Shown: positions 1-7,798, counted from the stretch's first letter. The stretch: 13,527 nt of DNA from Lachnospiraceae bacterium (GCA_024690425.1 JAILCT010000103.1:1-13527), one strand, 5' to 3'. The notes: generated by a model not told the origin, from the sequence alone. A program made the numbers and translations.

Positions 1-2
1 AG

Positions 3-1706
3 AAAACAAAAGAAAGAGACAGTGCGAGGAAGGCAACCGGGCAGAAGGTATCGTTTATTGATTCGATATGCTTTAAGATAATCGCGTTGGTATGCGTGTC
101 CATGATCGTTGCGGTTGTTATCGTTATGCTGCTGACCGTATCGAAGTTCAAGCAGTCCATGGCCGATCAGGTGAGTACACAGCTTCAGTATATGGCAGAA
201 GCCGAGAGGGATTCGATAGATACGATCACGGGCGGCGTTGTCCAGATGATCAGTTCTTATGCGGAGATTCTGGATCCTGTGAGCATGGAAGGATATGAGA
301 CTACCAACATAATGCTTGTTACACCGGAGCTTTTCTGCAAGTATTCCCAGAAGGGCTCTCATGCGAGCGAGGATGTGACTTTTCAGGAATTCGCTGACTG
401 CTTAGCTGCAGGAGAGAGCGGAACCTTTACCTATAATGACGGCGGCGTTGAGAAGATGGCGGCTTATTCCATCCTTAAGGTAGGCTACCTTATGGTTGTT
501 GATGTAAATAAGTCAGAGGTTTTGGGCAAGGTCAATTCTATCCGCAACACCGCAATAGGAGTTGCTGTTGTGGTTCTTATCGTGTGTGCGGTACTTGCGT
601 ATATTATCAGTGCGATGATCGTGCGGCCGCTGGGCATGCTTACCGATGTTATCGAGAGAACAAGCGAGCTTAACTTCAAGAAGAGCAAGCGGGCCGATAA
701 GCTGTGCACCCGTAAGGATGAGACCGGAGCCATGGCAAGGGCCGTGGTTAAGATGAGGAGTAACCTGGCCGAAATGGTCGGCAACATCGAGGATGCAAGC
801 ACTAAGATCGACGGTAATGTTAACCAGCTTATGTCGGTTACCAATGTCGTTAACAATATGTGTACCGACAACTCGGCTACTACCCAGGAGCTGGCAGCAG
901 GCATGGAAGAAACGGCTGCAACGACCGAGAGCATTTACGCCAACATCGGTTACATGCAGAACGGTGCCAAGGATATCACCACACTTTCCGAGAACGGTGA
1001 TGCCTTGAGCGTTGAGGTTATGGAGAGGGCCAATGCCTTAAGGGATAAGACGGTTGATGCCGCAAGAAGGACCCAGGAGACCTATAATTCTGTTAAGGTA
1101 CGTTCGGCCAATGCAATAGAAGAATCGAAGGCCGTTAACAAGATCAATGAGCTTACGGAAGCGATCATGTCAATATCTTCGCAGACTTCGCTCCTTGCCC
1201 TTAATGCAAGTATCGAGGCAGCCCGTGCCGGTGAGGCCGGACGCGGATTTGCCGTAGTTGCAACGGAGATCGGACACCTTGCCGAGCAGACATCGAAGTC
1301 GGTAACGGACATTAACGGTATCGTAGGAGAAGTTAATGCAGCGGTTGCCAACATGACAGGCTGTCTTGAAGAGACTACAGCCTTCCTCGAGACGACGGTC
1401 CTTACCGATTATTCGGAATTCGCCGAGGTCAGCGAGCAGTACAGCAAGGACGCCATCGAGTTCAAGCGCAGCATGAACGATGTGCATGAATCCATCATCA
1501 ACCTGGCCGATTCCATCAGCAAGATAAGCGATGCGATGTCAGGCATCACATCAACCGTCGGCGAGTCAACACTTGGCGTTACCGATATTGCGGATAAGAC
1601 GACCGACATGGTATCAAGGACATCCGAGACCAACAACCTGGTTGAAGAGAGCCTGCAGTGTGTTGAACAGCTCAAGTCGATCGTGGGTGAATTTATCATT
1701 GAATAG
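3..1706 (+). CDS. methyl-accepting chemotaxis protein, 5' end beyond window
   Basis: Transmembrane chemoreceptor that relays an extracellular signal to CheA/CheW and flagellar motility. The frame is open from base 3. The first candidate start inside the window, a TTG at 87, falls within the first membrane helix, so the true start lies upstream. In the 567 visible residues: a basic cytoplasmic end, helix 1 (about 26-46), an extracellular sensor of about 135 residues, helix 2 (about 184-206), a HAMP linker (about 205-258) and a long coiled-coil signalling domain. The conserved hairpin tip is clear near 391-420 ([20 protein letters not shown], then FAVVA). The sensor end ([22 protein letters not shown]) resembles the membrane-proximal part of a Cache domain, but it is too short for a full double Cache. 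No C-terminal CheR/CheB-docking pentapeptide is seen; the protein ends GEFIIE. The ligand cannot be told. The family is certain, the sensor type is a guess. Confidence 0.95.
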   Translation, partial: KTKERDSARKATGQKVSFIDSICFKIIALVCVSMIVAVVIVMLLTVSKFKQSMADQVSTQLQYMAEAERDSIDTITGGVVQMISSYAEILDPVSMEGYETTNIMLVTPELFCKYSQKGSHASEDVTFQEFADCLAAGESGTFTYNDGGVEKMAAYSILKVGYLMVVDVNKSEVLGKVNSIRNTAIGVAVVVLIVCAVLAYIISAMIVRPLGMLTDVIERTSELNFKKSKRADKLCTRKDETGAMARAVVKMRSNLAEMVGNIEDASTKIDGNVNQLMSVTNVVNNMCTDNSATTQELAAGMEETAATTESIYANIGYMQNGAKDITTLSENGDALSVEVMERANALRDKTVDAARRTQETYNSVKVRSANAIEESKAVNKINELTEAIMSISSQTSLLALNASIEAARAGEAGRGFAVVATEIGHLAEQTSKSVTDINGIVGEVNAAVANMTGCLEETTAFLETTVLTDYSEFAEVSEQYSKDAIEFKRSMNDVHESIINLADSISKISDAMSGITSTVGESTLGVTDIADKTTDMVSRTSETNNLVEESLQCVEQLKSIVGEFIIE

Positions 1707-1738
1707 TTTCACCTGATATTATAAAATATGGATTATGT

Positions 1739-1774
1739 GGAGCCACGGAAGCATCCGCGGCTCCGTTTGTTTTG
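1739..1774 (+). terminator. Rho-independent terminator after the chemoreceptor
   Basis: The stem GGAGCC (1739-1744) pairs with GGCTCC (1759-1764). After one A/C mismatch it continues with CGG (1746-1748) and CCG (1755-1757) around a six-base loop. The T-rich run GTTTGTTTTG follows. It lies 33 bases after the chemoreceptor stop and separates that gene from the kinase. Confidence 0.85.
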
Positions 1775-1800
1775 CGGGGTTATGATTTTGAGGAGGTCAT

Positions 1801-2715
1801 ATGATCTATACATTAACTTTAAGCCCGTCGATCGATTATATGGTCCGGCTCGATCATGAATACGAGCCCGGAAGGATCAACAGGATAAGCGAAGAATCAT
1901 ACGCCTACGGCGGCAAGGGAGTAAACGTGTCGCAGGTCCTTAAGAGCCTTGATGTTGACACCACGGCGCTGGGCTTCATAGCCGGCTTCACAGGAGATGA
2001 GATAGAGAAGGGCCTTAACGGTAAGGGCGTGCTGACTGACTTTGTCCATCTTAAGGAAGGACATTCGAGGATAAACTTAAAGATCCGTACCAGTGAGGAA
2101 ACGGAGCTCAATGCGGTCGGACCCGGGGTTCCCGATCAGGCCATGGTCGAGATGTTTGGGAAGATCAGGGCTATCGGGAAGGATGATATGCTCGTGATCG
2201 CGGGAACCGTTCCCAGGCACATGCCCAGTGATATCTATGCCAGGTTTATCGAGCAGCTGACACATGATGATACGAAGATTGTCGTTGACACGACCGGGGA
2301 GAACTTCATTAATGCCCTGCCGTACCACCCCTTTCTTGTCAAGCCCAATCATGAGGAGCTGTCACAGCTTCTGGGAGAGCAGATATCACCCTTTGATAAG
2401 GATGCCGTTTTGAGCGGTGCCAAGATGCTTAAGCAGAAGGGAGCAAGAAATGTGCTCGTGTCCCTTGCATCCCAGGGAGCCCTCCTTCTTACGGAGGATG
2501 ACCGGGTGATAAGCAGGGAAGCCCCTAACGGCATAGTAAAGAATTCGGTCGGATCGGGCGATGCCATGGTAGCCGGCTTCATCGCAGGCTATCTTGATTC
2601 CCAAAGCCTGGAGGATGCCTTCTACATGGGCCTTGCTTCGGGAAGTGCGACAGCCTTTATGGAAGGACTTGCCGGCGGCCAGGAGATACGCGAGCTCTAC
2701 CGCTTCATAAGATAA
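1801..2715 (+). CDS. fruK: PfkB-family kinase, probable 1-phosphofructokinase
   Basis: Cytoplasmic ribokinase-fold kinase, most likely phosphorylating fructose 1-phosphate to fructose 1,6-bisphosphate with ATP. The protein has 304 residues, the normal length for FruK/LacC. It starts with the typical beta strand MIYTLTLSPSIDY. The substrate motif GGKGVNVS is at 37-44 and KPNHEE at 181-186. The C-terminal PfkB signature NSVGSGDAMVAGF is at 248-260, with D254 as the expected catalytic base. The start follows AGGAGGT (1791-1797) with unusually short spacing. No fructose PTS gene (fruA) or fruR regulator is adjacent, so the genomic context that usually names fruK is missing. Tagatose-6-phosphate kinase (LacC) or another hexose-phosphate kinase remains possible. 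The PfkB family is near certain; the substrate is inferred. Confidence 0.85.
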   Translation: MIYTLTLSPSIDYMVRLDHEYEPGRINRISEESYAYGGKGVNVSQVLKSLDVDTTALGFIAGFTGDEIEKGLNGKGVLTDFVHLKEGHSRINLKIRTSEETELNAVGPGVPDQAMVEMFGKIRAIGKDDMLVIAGTVPRHMPSDIYARFIEQLTHDDTKIVVDTTGENFINALPYHPFLVKPNHEELSQLLGEQISPFDKDAVLSGAKMLKQKGARNVLVSLASQGALLLTEDDRVISREAPNGIVKNSVGSGDAMVAGFIAGYLDSQSLEDAFYMGLASGSATAFMEGLAGGQEIRELYRFIR

Positions 2716-2750
2716 ATGTGACACTTTTACTCAGAGCTAAAGTGTCACAT
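2716..2750. repeat. 12-bp perfect inverted repeat between fruK and argC
   Basis: The arms ATGTGACACTTT (2716-2727) and AAAGTGTCACAT (2739-2750) are perfectly complementary around an 11-base loop. The left arm begins immediately after the kinase stop codon. No T-run follows, so it is not a standard terminator. It could be an RNA hairpin protecting the upstream mRNA end, an attenuator before argC, or a binding site for a dimeric regulator. The argC ribosome site begins 13 bases downstream. Confidence 0.75.
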
Positions 2751-2772
2751 AACGTGAATATCAGGAGGAAAT

Positions 2773-3729
2773 ATGAGTAAACCGAGAGTATATATAGACG
2801 GAAGTGCCGGAACAACAGGCCTTCGGATAAACGAGCGTTTTGCCGGGAGGGATGACATCGAGCTTATTAAGATCCCGGAAGAATCACGCAAGGACAATGA
2901 TGTAAGGAAGAAGTTCTTAAATGAGGCTGACATTGCCTTTCTGTGCCTGCCGGATGATGCGGCAAGGGAAGCGGTATCACTTATGGATCCTGAAAATGAC
3001 AGGACGGTCATAATAGATACATCAACCGCTCACAGGACGGAAGAAGGCTGGGCTTACGGGATCCCGGAACTGGCGCCTGAGTTCAGGAACAGGATCAGGA
3101 CATCCAAGAGGATCGCAGGCCCGGGGTGCTACGCATCCGGCTTTATAATGATGGCCTATCCGCTCATAAGGGTAGGGATCATCTCGCCCGATTATCCGGT
3201 CACGATAAGTGCACTTTCCGGATACAGCGGAGCCGGCAAGAAGGCTATAGCGGTTTATGAGGGCGACAAGCCGAAGGACTATAATGCGCCAAGGCCCTAT
3301 GCCCTGTCCCAGCAGCATAAGCACCTTAAGGAGATGAAGGCTGTATGCGGCCTTAACAGGGAGCCTGTATTTACGCCTGTTGTGGATGATTATTATTCCG
3401 GGATGATAGTGACTTTGCCCCTCTATGCCCACCTGCTGGAGAAAAAGGTAAGCCCTGCAGGGCTTCGGGATATACTGGCTGACTATTATAGGGATGAGAG
3501 ATTTATAAAAGTCATGCCCTTCGGAGCTGAGGCCGAGACCGGAGGATTCCTGTCGGCCGGTGATATGGCAGGACGCGACGATGCATGCATCTATGTTACG
3601 GGAAATGATGAACGACTGCTCTTAAATGCAAGCTTTGATAACCTTGGCAAGGGCGCATCGGGTGCAGCCATCCAGTGCATGAACATAGTAATGGGAGTTG
3701 ATGAGGCGACAGGCCTTAATGTCAGGTGA
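2773..3729 (+). CDS. argC: N-acetyl-gamma-glutamyl-phosphate reductase, short class-2 type
   Basis: Third step of arginine biosynthesis: NADPH-dependent reduction of N-acetylglutamyl phosphate to the semialdehyde. The protein has 318 residues and matches the shorter ArgC type rather than the roughly 345-residue common form. It has a Rossmann-like start (IDGSAGTTG, about 8-16), the catalytic cysteine in GPGCYASG (C119), and SGYSGAGKKA and LSQQHKHLKEM segments around the active site. The dimer/substrate region near the C-terminus is intact (LGKGASGAAIQCMNIVMG). The start follows AGGAGG (2763-2768). No argJ, argB or argD is adjacent, so it is a detached arginine gene unless its partners lie elsewhere in the genome. 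It may be co-transcribed with fruK, with a 57-base gap carrying the inverted repeat. Confidence 0.93.
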   Translation: MSKPRVYIDGSAGTTGLRINERFAGRDDIELIKIPEESRKDNDVRKKFLNEADIAFLCLPDDAAREAVSLMDPENDRTVIIDTSTAHRTEEGWAYGIPELAPEFRNRIRTSKRIAGPGCYASGFIMMAYPLIRVGIISPDYPVTISALSGYSGAGKKAIAVYEGDKPKDYNAPRPYALSQQHKHLKEMKAVCGLNREPVFTPVVDDYYSGMIVTLPLYAHLLEKKVSPAGLRDILADYYRDERFIKVMPFGAEAETGGFLSAGDMAGRDDACIYVTGNDERLLLNASFDNLGKGASGAAIQCMNIVMGVDEATGLNVR

Positions 3730-3797
3730 CCGGAAGTGCCGTTCCGAATTAAGTCGGGCATGGGCCTCATCATCAGGAAATTTAGGGAGAGAAAGAA

Positions 3798-4565
3798 ATG
3801 GCAATAGATCTTTTTAAGATAGGCAATTTTACAATACACGGCTACGGCCTCATGATAGGTATCGGCTTTATCCTGGCTGTCCTTATAGGAAGTTACAGGA
3901 CCAAGAAGCTGGGACTGTCGGACGATCACTTTACCAATATAGCCATATGCCTGCTGGTATTCGGCTTCATGGGCGGCAAGCTGCTGTATATAATAGTCAA
4001 CTTCAGGCTCTTTATACAGGATCCGTTAAAGCATCTCGGATCGGAAGGGTTTGTTGTTTACGGCGGTATCATCGTCGGTATATTCTCGATATTTGTTTAC
4101 TGCAAGATCAAGAAGCTGTCCTTCTTATCCTATATGGATATGATGTCGCCCGCGGTAATGATCAACCAGGGCCTCGGACGTGTGGGGTGCTTTATGGCAG
4201 GCTGCTGCCACGGACGTCCCACAACATCACATTTCTCAGTTACATTTACGGATCCGAACTGTCTGGCACCTGTTGGTGTCCCCCTTATTCCGACCCAGCC
4301 TATTTCGGCCGTATTCGACCTTGCTGCAGCGGCATTCCTGTTTGCCATACAGAGGAAGGTTAAGTACAGAGGCACCGTATCGGGTATCTATCTTATGCTT
4401 TACGGAGTGGGAAGGTTCATAATCGAGTTCTTCAGAGGTGATCTGGACAGGGGTACTGTGGGAGCCCTGTCGACTTCGCAGTTTATTTCGATATTCATGG
4501 TAATATTCGCTGCGGGGTATTTATATGTGGTGAATAAGAAGAAACTTGAAACGGAGTATAAGTGA
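3798..4565 (+). CDS. lgt: prolipoprotein diacylglyceryl transferase
   Basis: Inner-membrane enzyme that moves diacylglycerol from phosphatidylglycerol to the lipobox cysteine of prolipoproteins, the first step of lipoprotein maturation. The 255 residues form about seven hydrophobic segments. Family marks are FTIHGYGLMIGIGF near the start, YGGIIVG (88-94), the Lgt signature region GRVGCFMAGCCHGR (127-140), PTQPIS (165-170) and the arginine/glutamate helix GRFIIEFFRGD (205-215). The GCC-containing signature differs from the GNFxNxExxG form of proteobacteria but is usual in clostridia. The start follows AGGGAG (3784-3789) with 8-base spacing. It is 68 bases after argC and could share its transcript. 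A lipoprotein of the kind it would process (DUF3048) is encoded at 7799-8926. Confidence 0.95.
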   Translation: MAIDLFKIGNFTIHGYGLMIGIGFILAVLIGSYRTKKLGLSDDHFTNIAICLLVFGFMGGKLLYIIVNFRLFIQDPLKHLGSEGFVVYGGIIVGIFSIFVYCKIKKLSFLSYMDMMSPAVMINQGLGRVGCFMAGCCHGRPTTSHFSVTFTDPNCLAPVGVPLIPTQPISAVFDLAAAAFLFAIQRKVKYRGTVSGIYLMLYGVGRFIIEFFRGDLDRGTVGALSTSQFISIFMVIFAAGYLYVVNKKKLETEYK

Positions 4566-4592
4566 ATCGCCTTAAATGATTGGCTTTGCGTC

Positions 4593-4606
4593 GGGGAACC
4601 GTCCCC
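4593..4606. repeat. short GGGGA-TCCCC palindrome between convergent lgt and lepB
   Basis: GGGGA (4593-4597) pairs with TCCCC (4602-4606) around ACCG. It fills much of the 48-base gap between the convergent lgt and signal peptidase stops. No strong T-run follows on either side, so terminator function is uncertain. Read on the minus strand, GGGGGACGGTTCC resembles the arms of the larger palindrome at 12475-12516. Confidence 0.55.
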
Positions 4607-4613
4607 CACTGCT

Positions 4614-5156
4614 TCACTGCACGGGTCCTATCTCCCGGTAATATCTGAATACCGCCTTGCCGAGGATCTTGTTTCTGGCGACAAAGGGATGAACCCAGAA
4701 GCGCGAATCCGCCGAGTAATTCCGGTTATCACCCATCATGAAGTATGAGTTCTCGGGGATGGTCACAGGACCGTAATCACCGATCGCATCTACCTTGACA
4801 TATGCATCCTCATCAAGAGGCATTGAACTGCCGTTAATATAAACCTTGCCGTCGACCACCTCGAGGGTTTCGCCGGGAAGGCCGATTATCCTTTTTATGA
4901 AGAGCTGCGATTCATCATCGGGGAACTTGAAGATAACTATGTCACCGCGCTGGGGATCGTGATTCTTATAAGCCAGACGGTTGCCAAAGATACGGTCACC
5001 CGTCATGATGGTCGTCTCCATGGAGGCAGAAGGGATCACAGCGTTCACGATAAGGAACATGTTGACAAGAACGGCGATCGCGATCGCTATCTCAAGGATC
5101 AGGATCCATTCCATTATCTCATATTTGATCTGCTGCTTGCTCATCTTCGGAGCCAT
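4614..5156 (-). CDS. lepB: signal peptidase I
   Basis: Membrane serine protease that removes signal peptides from exported proteins. The 180-residue form has a cytoplasmic start, one membrane helix (about 16-39), the catalytic serine in PSASMETT (S45), the lysine general base in IKRIIGLPGE (K88) and the box E motif GDNRNYSADSR (142-152). This is the single-anchor Gram-positive type (SipS-like). The frame stays open upstream to an ATG at 5219, but that codon lies inside the -10 box at 5218-5223. The ATG at 5156 has a GGGAGGT site just upstream (5161-5167), so I chose 5156. It converges with lgt and diverges from the MBOAT gene. Bacteria often carry several type I peptidases, so it may not be the only one. 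Confidence 0.95.
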   Translation of the reverse strand: MAPKMSKQQIKYEIMEWILILEIAIAIAVLVNMFLIVNAVIPSASMETTIMTGDRIFGNRLAYKNHDPQRGDIVIFKFPDDESQLFIKRIIGLPGETLEVVDGKVYINGSSMPLDEDAYVKVDAIGDYGPVTIPENSYFMMGDNRNYSADSRFWVHPFVARNKILGKAVFRYYREIGPVQ

Positions 5157-5160
5157 TATG

Positions 5161-5167
5161 ACCTCCC
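5161..5167 (-). promoter_or_regulatory. ribosome binding site fixing the lepB start
   Basis: On the minus strand GGGAGGT is followed by CATA and then ATG at 5156. No comparable site precedes the upstream in-frame ATG at 5219. Confidence 0.8.
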
Positions 5168-5201
5168 GTGCATGCCCGTATATCTGTAGCATTACCTTCA
5201 A

Positions 5202-5230
5202 TTGACACGTCCAACCCATTATAGTACAAT
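5202..5230 (+). promoter_or_regulatory. sigma-A promoter for the MBOAT-SGNH operon
   Basis: A perfect TTGACA -35 box (5202-5207), a 17-base spacer and a TACAAT -10 box (5225-5230) predict transcription from about 5237. That gives a leader of about 29 bases before the MBOAT start at 5266. It overlaps the opposing lepB promoter. Confidence 0.75.
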
Positions 5231-5246
5231 CGAAACCGAATTACAA
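5218..5246 (-). promoter_or_regulatory. sigma-A promoter for lepB
   Basis: On the minus strand TTGTAA (5241-5246), a 17-base spacer and a perfect TATAAT (5218-5223) predict a transcript start near 5211, about 55 bases before the chosen lepB start. The -10 boxes of the two opposing promoters are separated by a single base. Confidence 0.75.
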
Positions 5247-5265
5247 GTTGCTTTGGGAGGGTAGT

Positions 5266-6666
5266 ATGCTGTTCAATTCACTGCCTTTTTTGCTTTTTTT
5301 CCCTGTTTGCGTGCTCCTGTACTATGTGATACCCGACAGGTTTAAATATCTGTGGCTGCTCTTTTGCAGCTATTTTTTCTATGCATGTCAGGACCGGTCG
5401 ATGACTGTTCTTCTGATGATATCAACCGTCATCACCTGGTCGGCCGGAAGGCTTGTCTACAAGGCAGAATCAAGGAGTTCGGCCCATTTTTACCTGGCAC
5501 TTGGCTTCATCCTTAACCTCTCTATGCTTATATATTTCAAGTATTCAGGCTTTATTGCCGGACTGTTCCTGCATGATGAGAACTTAAGCCTTCTCATGCC
5601 GGCCGGCATATCCTTCTATACATTCCAGTCCCTCTCCTACATCATGGACTGCTACAGAAAGGAAGTAAAGCCCGAGAACAACATACTTAAATATGCGCTT
5701 TTCGTATCCTTCTTTCCCTGCATCCTTTCGGGCCCCATTGAACGCTCGAAGAACATGCTGCCCCAGATAAACAGGGTACACAGGTGGGACTATATCCGCG
5801 TCAAGGAAGGCCTCTTTCTCATGCTGTGGGGCTATTTTCTGAAGCTTGTCATCGTTTCAAGGCTTGACATCCTCACATCCTGCGTCTATGACAATAAAGA
5901 AGCCGTGGGAATCCCGATGCTTATAGCACTTTTTGCTTACAGCATACGGATATACTGTGACTTTGCCGGCTATTCATTTATCGCGATCGGCGCCGCAAGG
6001 ATCCTTGATTACAAAATCATGCGTAACTTCAGGCAGCCCTATATGGCGGTCTCGGTTGCGGACTTCTGGCGAAGATGGCACATATCGCTGTCGACCTGGT
6101 TCAGGGATTACCTGTACATACCGCTTGGCGGCAGCAGGAAGGGAACCCTTAGGCGCTACATCAATATCATCATTGTATTTGCGGTCAGCGGGATATGGCA
6201 CGGCGCGACCCTCAACTTCCTTATATGGGGCCTGCTCTTTGCCGCATACCAGGTTCTCGGATATGCGATAACACCGCTTAAGGACCGGCTTAAGCTTCCT
6301 AAGTGGTTCTGCGTTGCATATACCTACATTCTTGTATGCTTCACCTGGATTTTTTTCAGGGCAGAATCATTCACCGCGGCAATTGACGAACTGAGACGGA
6401 CCTTTACCGGGATAAGGCCTTCACAGCTGCTTGACGGAACGGTATTTACCCTGGGTCTTGGGACCATGAACCTTGCATTTGCGGCTGCTGCCATTATCAT
6501 ACTTATCATTGTCGATGTTATGTGCGAAAAGAGGAAGTGCGAGGTCTATCAGCTTATGGATCGCACCAAGGTTTACATAAGATGGGCAGTCTACTATCTT
6601 CTGTTTATAATGATCCTCTTCTCGGTCAACCTGTCTACGCAGGAATTCTTATATCAGGGCTTCTGA
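5266..6666 (+). CDS. MBOAT-family membrane O-acyltransferase (AlgI/PatA-like)
   Basis: Polytopic membrane acyltransferase of the AlgI/PatA/DltB group, which passes an acyl group (often acetyl) from the cytoplasm across the membrane for attachment to a surface polymer. The protein has 466 residues, the usual length. It begins MLFNSLPFLLFFPVC, typical of AlgI-like proteins. The central motif DFWRRWHISLSTWFRDYLY is at 266-284 and the invariant histidine in SGIWHGATLNF is H312. About ten or more hydrophobic helices are evident. The start at ATG 5266 follows GGGAGG (5255-5260) with 5-base spacing; an upstream in-frame TTG at 5248 lacks such a site. The SGNH-like gene 16 bases downstream is the expected partner. 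The polymer it modifies cannot be read from the window: no alginate, teichoic-acid or capsule genes are adjacent. Confidence 0.93.
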   Translation: MLFNSLPFLLFFPVCVLLYYVIPDRFKYLWLLFCSYFFYACQDRSMTVLLMISTVITWSAGRLVYKAESRSSAHFYLALGFILNLSMLIYFKYSGFIAGLFLHDENLSLLMPAGISFYTFQSLSYIMDCYRKEVKPENNILKYALFVSFFPCILSGPIERSKNMLPQINRVHRWDYIRVKEGLFLMLWGYFLKLVIVSRLDILTSCVYDNKEAVGIPMLIALFAYSIRIYCDFAGYSFIAIGAARILDYKIMRNFRQPYMAVSVADFWRRWHISLSTWFRDYLYIPLGGSRKGTLRRYINIIIVFAVSGIWHGATLNFLIWGLLFAAYQVLGYAITPLKDRLKLPKWFCVAYTYILVCFTWIFFRAESFTAAIDELRRTFTGIRPSQLLDGTVFTLGLGTMNLAFAAAAIIILIIVDVMCEKRKCEVYQLMDRTKVYIRWAVYYLLFIMILFSVNLSTQEFLYQGF

Positions 6667-6682
6667 TACGGGAGATCATATA

Positions 6683-7681
6683 TTGAAGCTGTTTAAGTTT
6701 ATTCTAAAGTGCATATTGGCAGTCCTGCCCTTTATCCTCCTTGTCGGGTATACATGGCTTAATCCCATGGGGTATATGGATGAGGAGTATCCTTCGTGGA
6801 AGTACGTCAAGGATGCAGAAGAAGGGAAGATACCGTTGCCCGACGGCTCTGACGCTGCCCTTATCCTGGGTGACTCAAGGGCCATGGCCGATATAGTGGC
6901 CACGGACCTTGGGGATAATTATGTAAATCTGGGGATGGGCGGAGCAACATCCGTTGAGATGTACTATACCCTTAAGAATTACATTAAGAATAACGGTGCT
7001 CCGGGGCGGGTCATGATAATGTTCGCCCCATTCCATTATTCCTATATGGACAATTTTAAGACAAGAACTATCTATTTCCACCATCTCGACCTTCCTGCGG
7101 CAGCGGACGTATACAGAAGGGGAGTCATGGGGACAGGCTATGATGAAGAAGAGGGCAATGCGATAAACGGAGCGGACCTGTCCTACATAATCAGTTCCTA
7201 TTTAAGGCTTCCCAATGTTTATCTGCCGGCCCTCATCAATTCAAGAGGATATAACAGGGCGGATATGAACCGTGAGCTGTATGACGAACAGCTAAGGCAG
7301 CGCGGGCATGCCCTGTACGGAACCCTTGACGGGTGCGATGATCTTAATTATGAAGCCAGTTACACCGAGATGAAGAGGGGGAGGGAGCACAGGCTCATCA
7401 CAAGATATTTCTCCCTGCTCCTTAAGCTGTGCGACGAGTACGGGATTGAGACGGTAGTCCTGCAGGCGCCTATGAACGAGGCCTCATATAATGCACTTGA
7501 TAATGATTATGTGGAAGAGTACAGAAGCTATATGAAACAGTTTAAAAATGACAATCCGCACATTGATTTTGAAATGGATATACCATGTTATGACAATGCA
7601 TATTTCGGTGACTCTTCTCACCTTAACGGAAAAGGAGCACAGCTCTATACACAGGAGATTTTGGACAGATATATTAAATAG
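6683..7681 (+). CDS. membrane-anchored SGNH-hydrolase-like protein, partner of the MBOAT protein
   Basis: Probable extracytoplasmic O-acyl transferase (AlgX/AlgJ/DltD/PatB-like role) that takes the acyl group delivered by the MBOAT protein and puts it on a surface glycan. The protein has 332 residues: one N-terminal membrane helix (about 7-24), then an SGNH-type fold. Block I is LILGDSRAM with S65 as candidate nucleophile, block II is the glycine-rich LGMGGATS (G86 region), and block V is GDSSHLNGKG with D310 and H313. The start is TTG, preceded by GGGAGA (6670-6675) at 7-base spacing. No ATG occurs near enough to keep the membrane anchor. No terminator or ATG-start gene intervenes after MBOAT, so the two form an operon. 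All three triad positions look intact, which favours an active enzyme. Specific substrate unknown. Confidence 0.85.
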   Translation: MKLFKFILKCILAVLPFILLVGYTWLNPMGYMDEEYPSWKYVKDAEEGKIPLPDGSDAALILGDSRAMADIVATDLGDNYVNLGMGGATSVEMYYTLKNYIKNNGAPGRVMIMFAPFHYSYMDNFKTRTIYFHHLDLPAAADVYRRGVMGTGYDEEEGNAINGADLSYIISSYLRLPNVYLPALINSRGYNRADMNRELYDEQLRQRGHALYGTLDGCDDLNYEASYTEMKRGREHRLITRYFSLLLKLCDEYGIETVVLQAPMNEASYNALDNDYVEEYRSYMKQFKNDNPHIDFEMDIPCYDNAYFGDSSHLNGKGAQLYTQEILDRYIK

Positions 7682-7737
7682 ATTTGTCTTTTTCACCAAA
7701 AGTTGTGTAATTTTTCAGTGACTTATACATTATTTTG

Positions 7738-7746
7738 TGGTAGAAT
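7738..7746 (+). promoter_or_regulatory. extended -10 promoter for the DUF3048 lipoprotein gene
   Basis: TGG directly precedes TAGAAT (7741-7746), the TGn extended -10 form, and only a poor -35 match (GTGACT, 7718-7723) lies 17 bases upstream. The predicted transcript start is near 7753, about 46 bases before the gene. The 117-base gap after the SGNH gene is AT-rich and shows no convincing terminator. Confidence 0.55.
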
Positions 7747-7798
7747 ACCATAAGTAGTGTTATTTGGGGAATTATTCATGTAAGGGAGGCATTATTAT

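Noticed and set aside
87..89. TTG as the start of the chemoreceptor
   Set aside because: The frame is open to the left edge and this codon is inside the first membrane helix, which needs the upstream residues.
485..934. 149-codon antisense open frame within the chemoreceptor gene
   Set aside because: It is a mirror of coding sequence in the opposite frame, without ribosome site, promoter or recognisable product.
1697..1725. Possible promoter (TATAAA at 1720) ahead of fruK
   Set aside because: The -35 match is poor, and the transcript would have to pass the terminator at 1739-1774 before reaching the gene.
3022..3432. 136-codon antisense open frame within argC
   Set aside because: It lies wholly inside a well-supported gene and has no start signal or family features.
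3731..3746. Small hairpin CGGAA / TTCCG between argC and lgt
   Set aside because: Only five pairs with no T-run; not convincing as a terminator or regulatory element.
5157..5219. 21-residue N-terminal extension of signal peptidase I from the ATG at 5219
   Set aside because: The ATG lies in the -10 box TATAAT and would not be transcribed; a good ribosome site serves the ATG at 5156.
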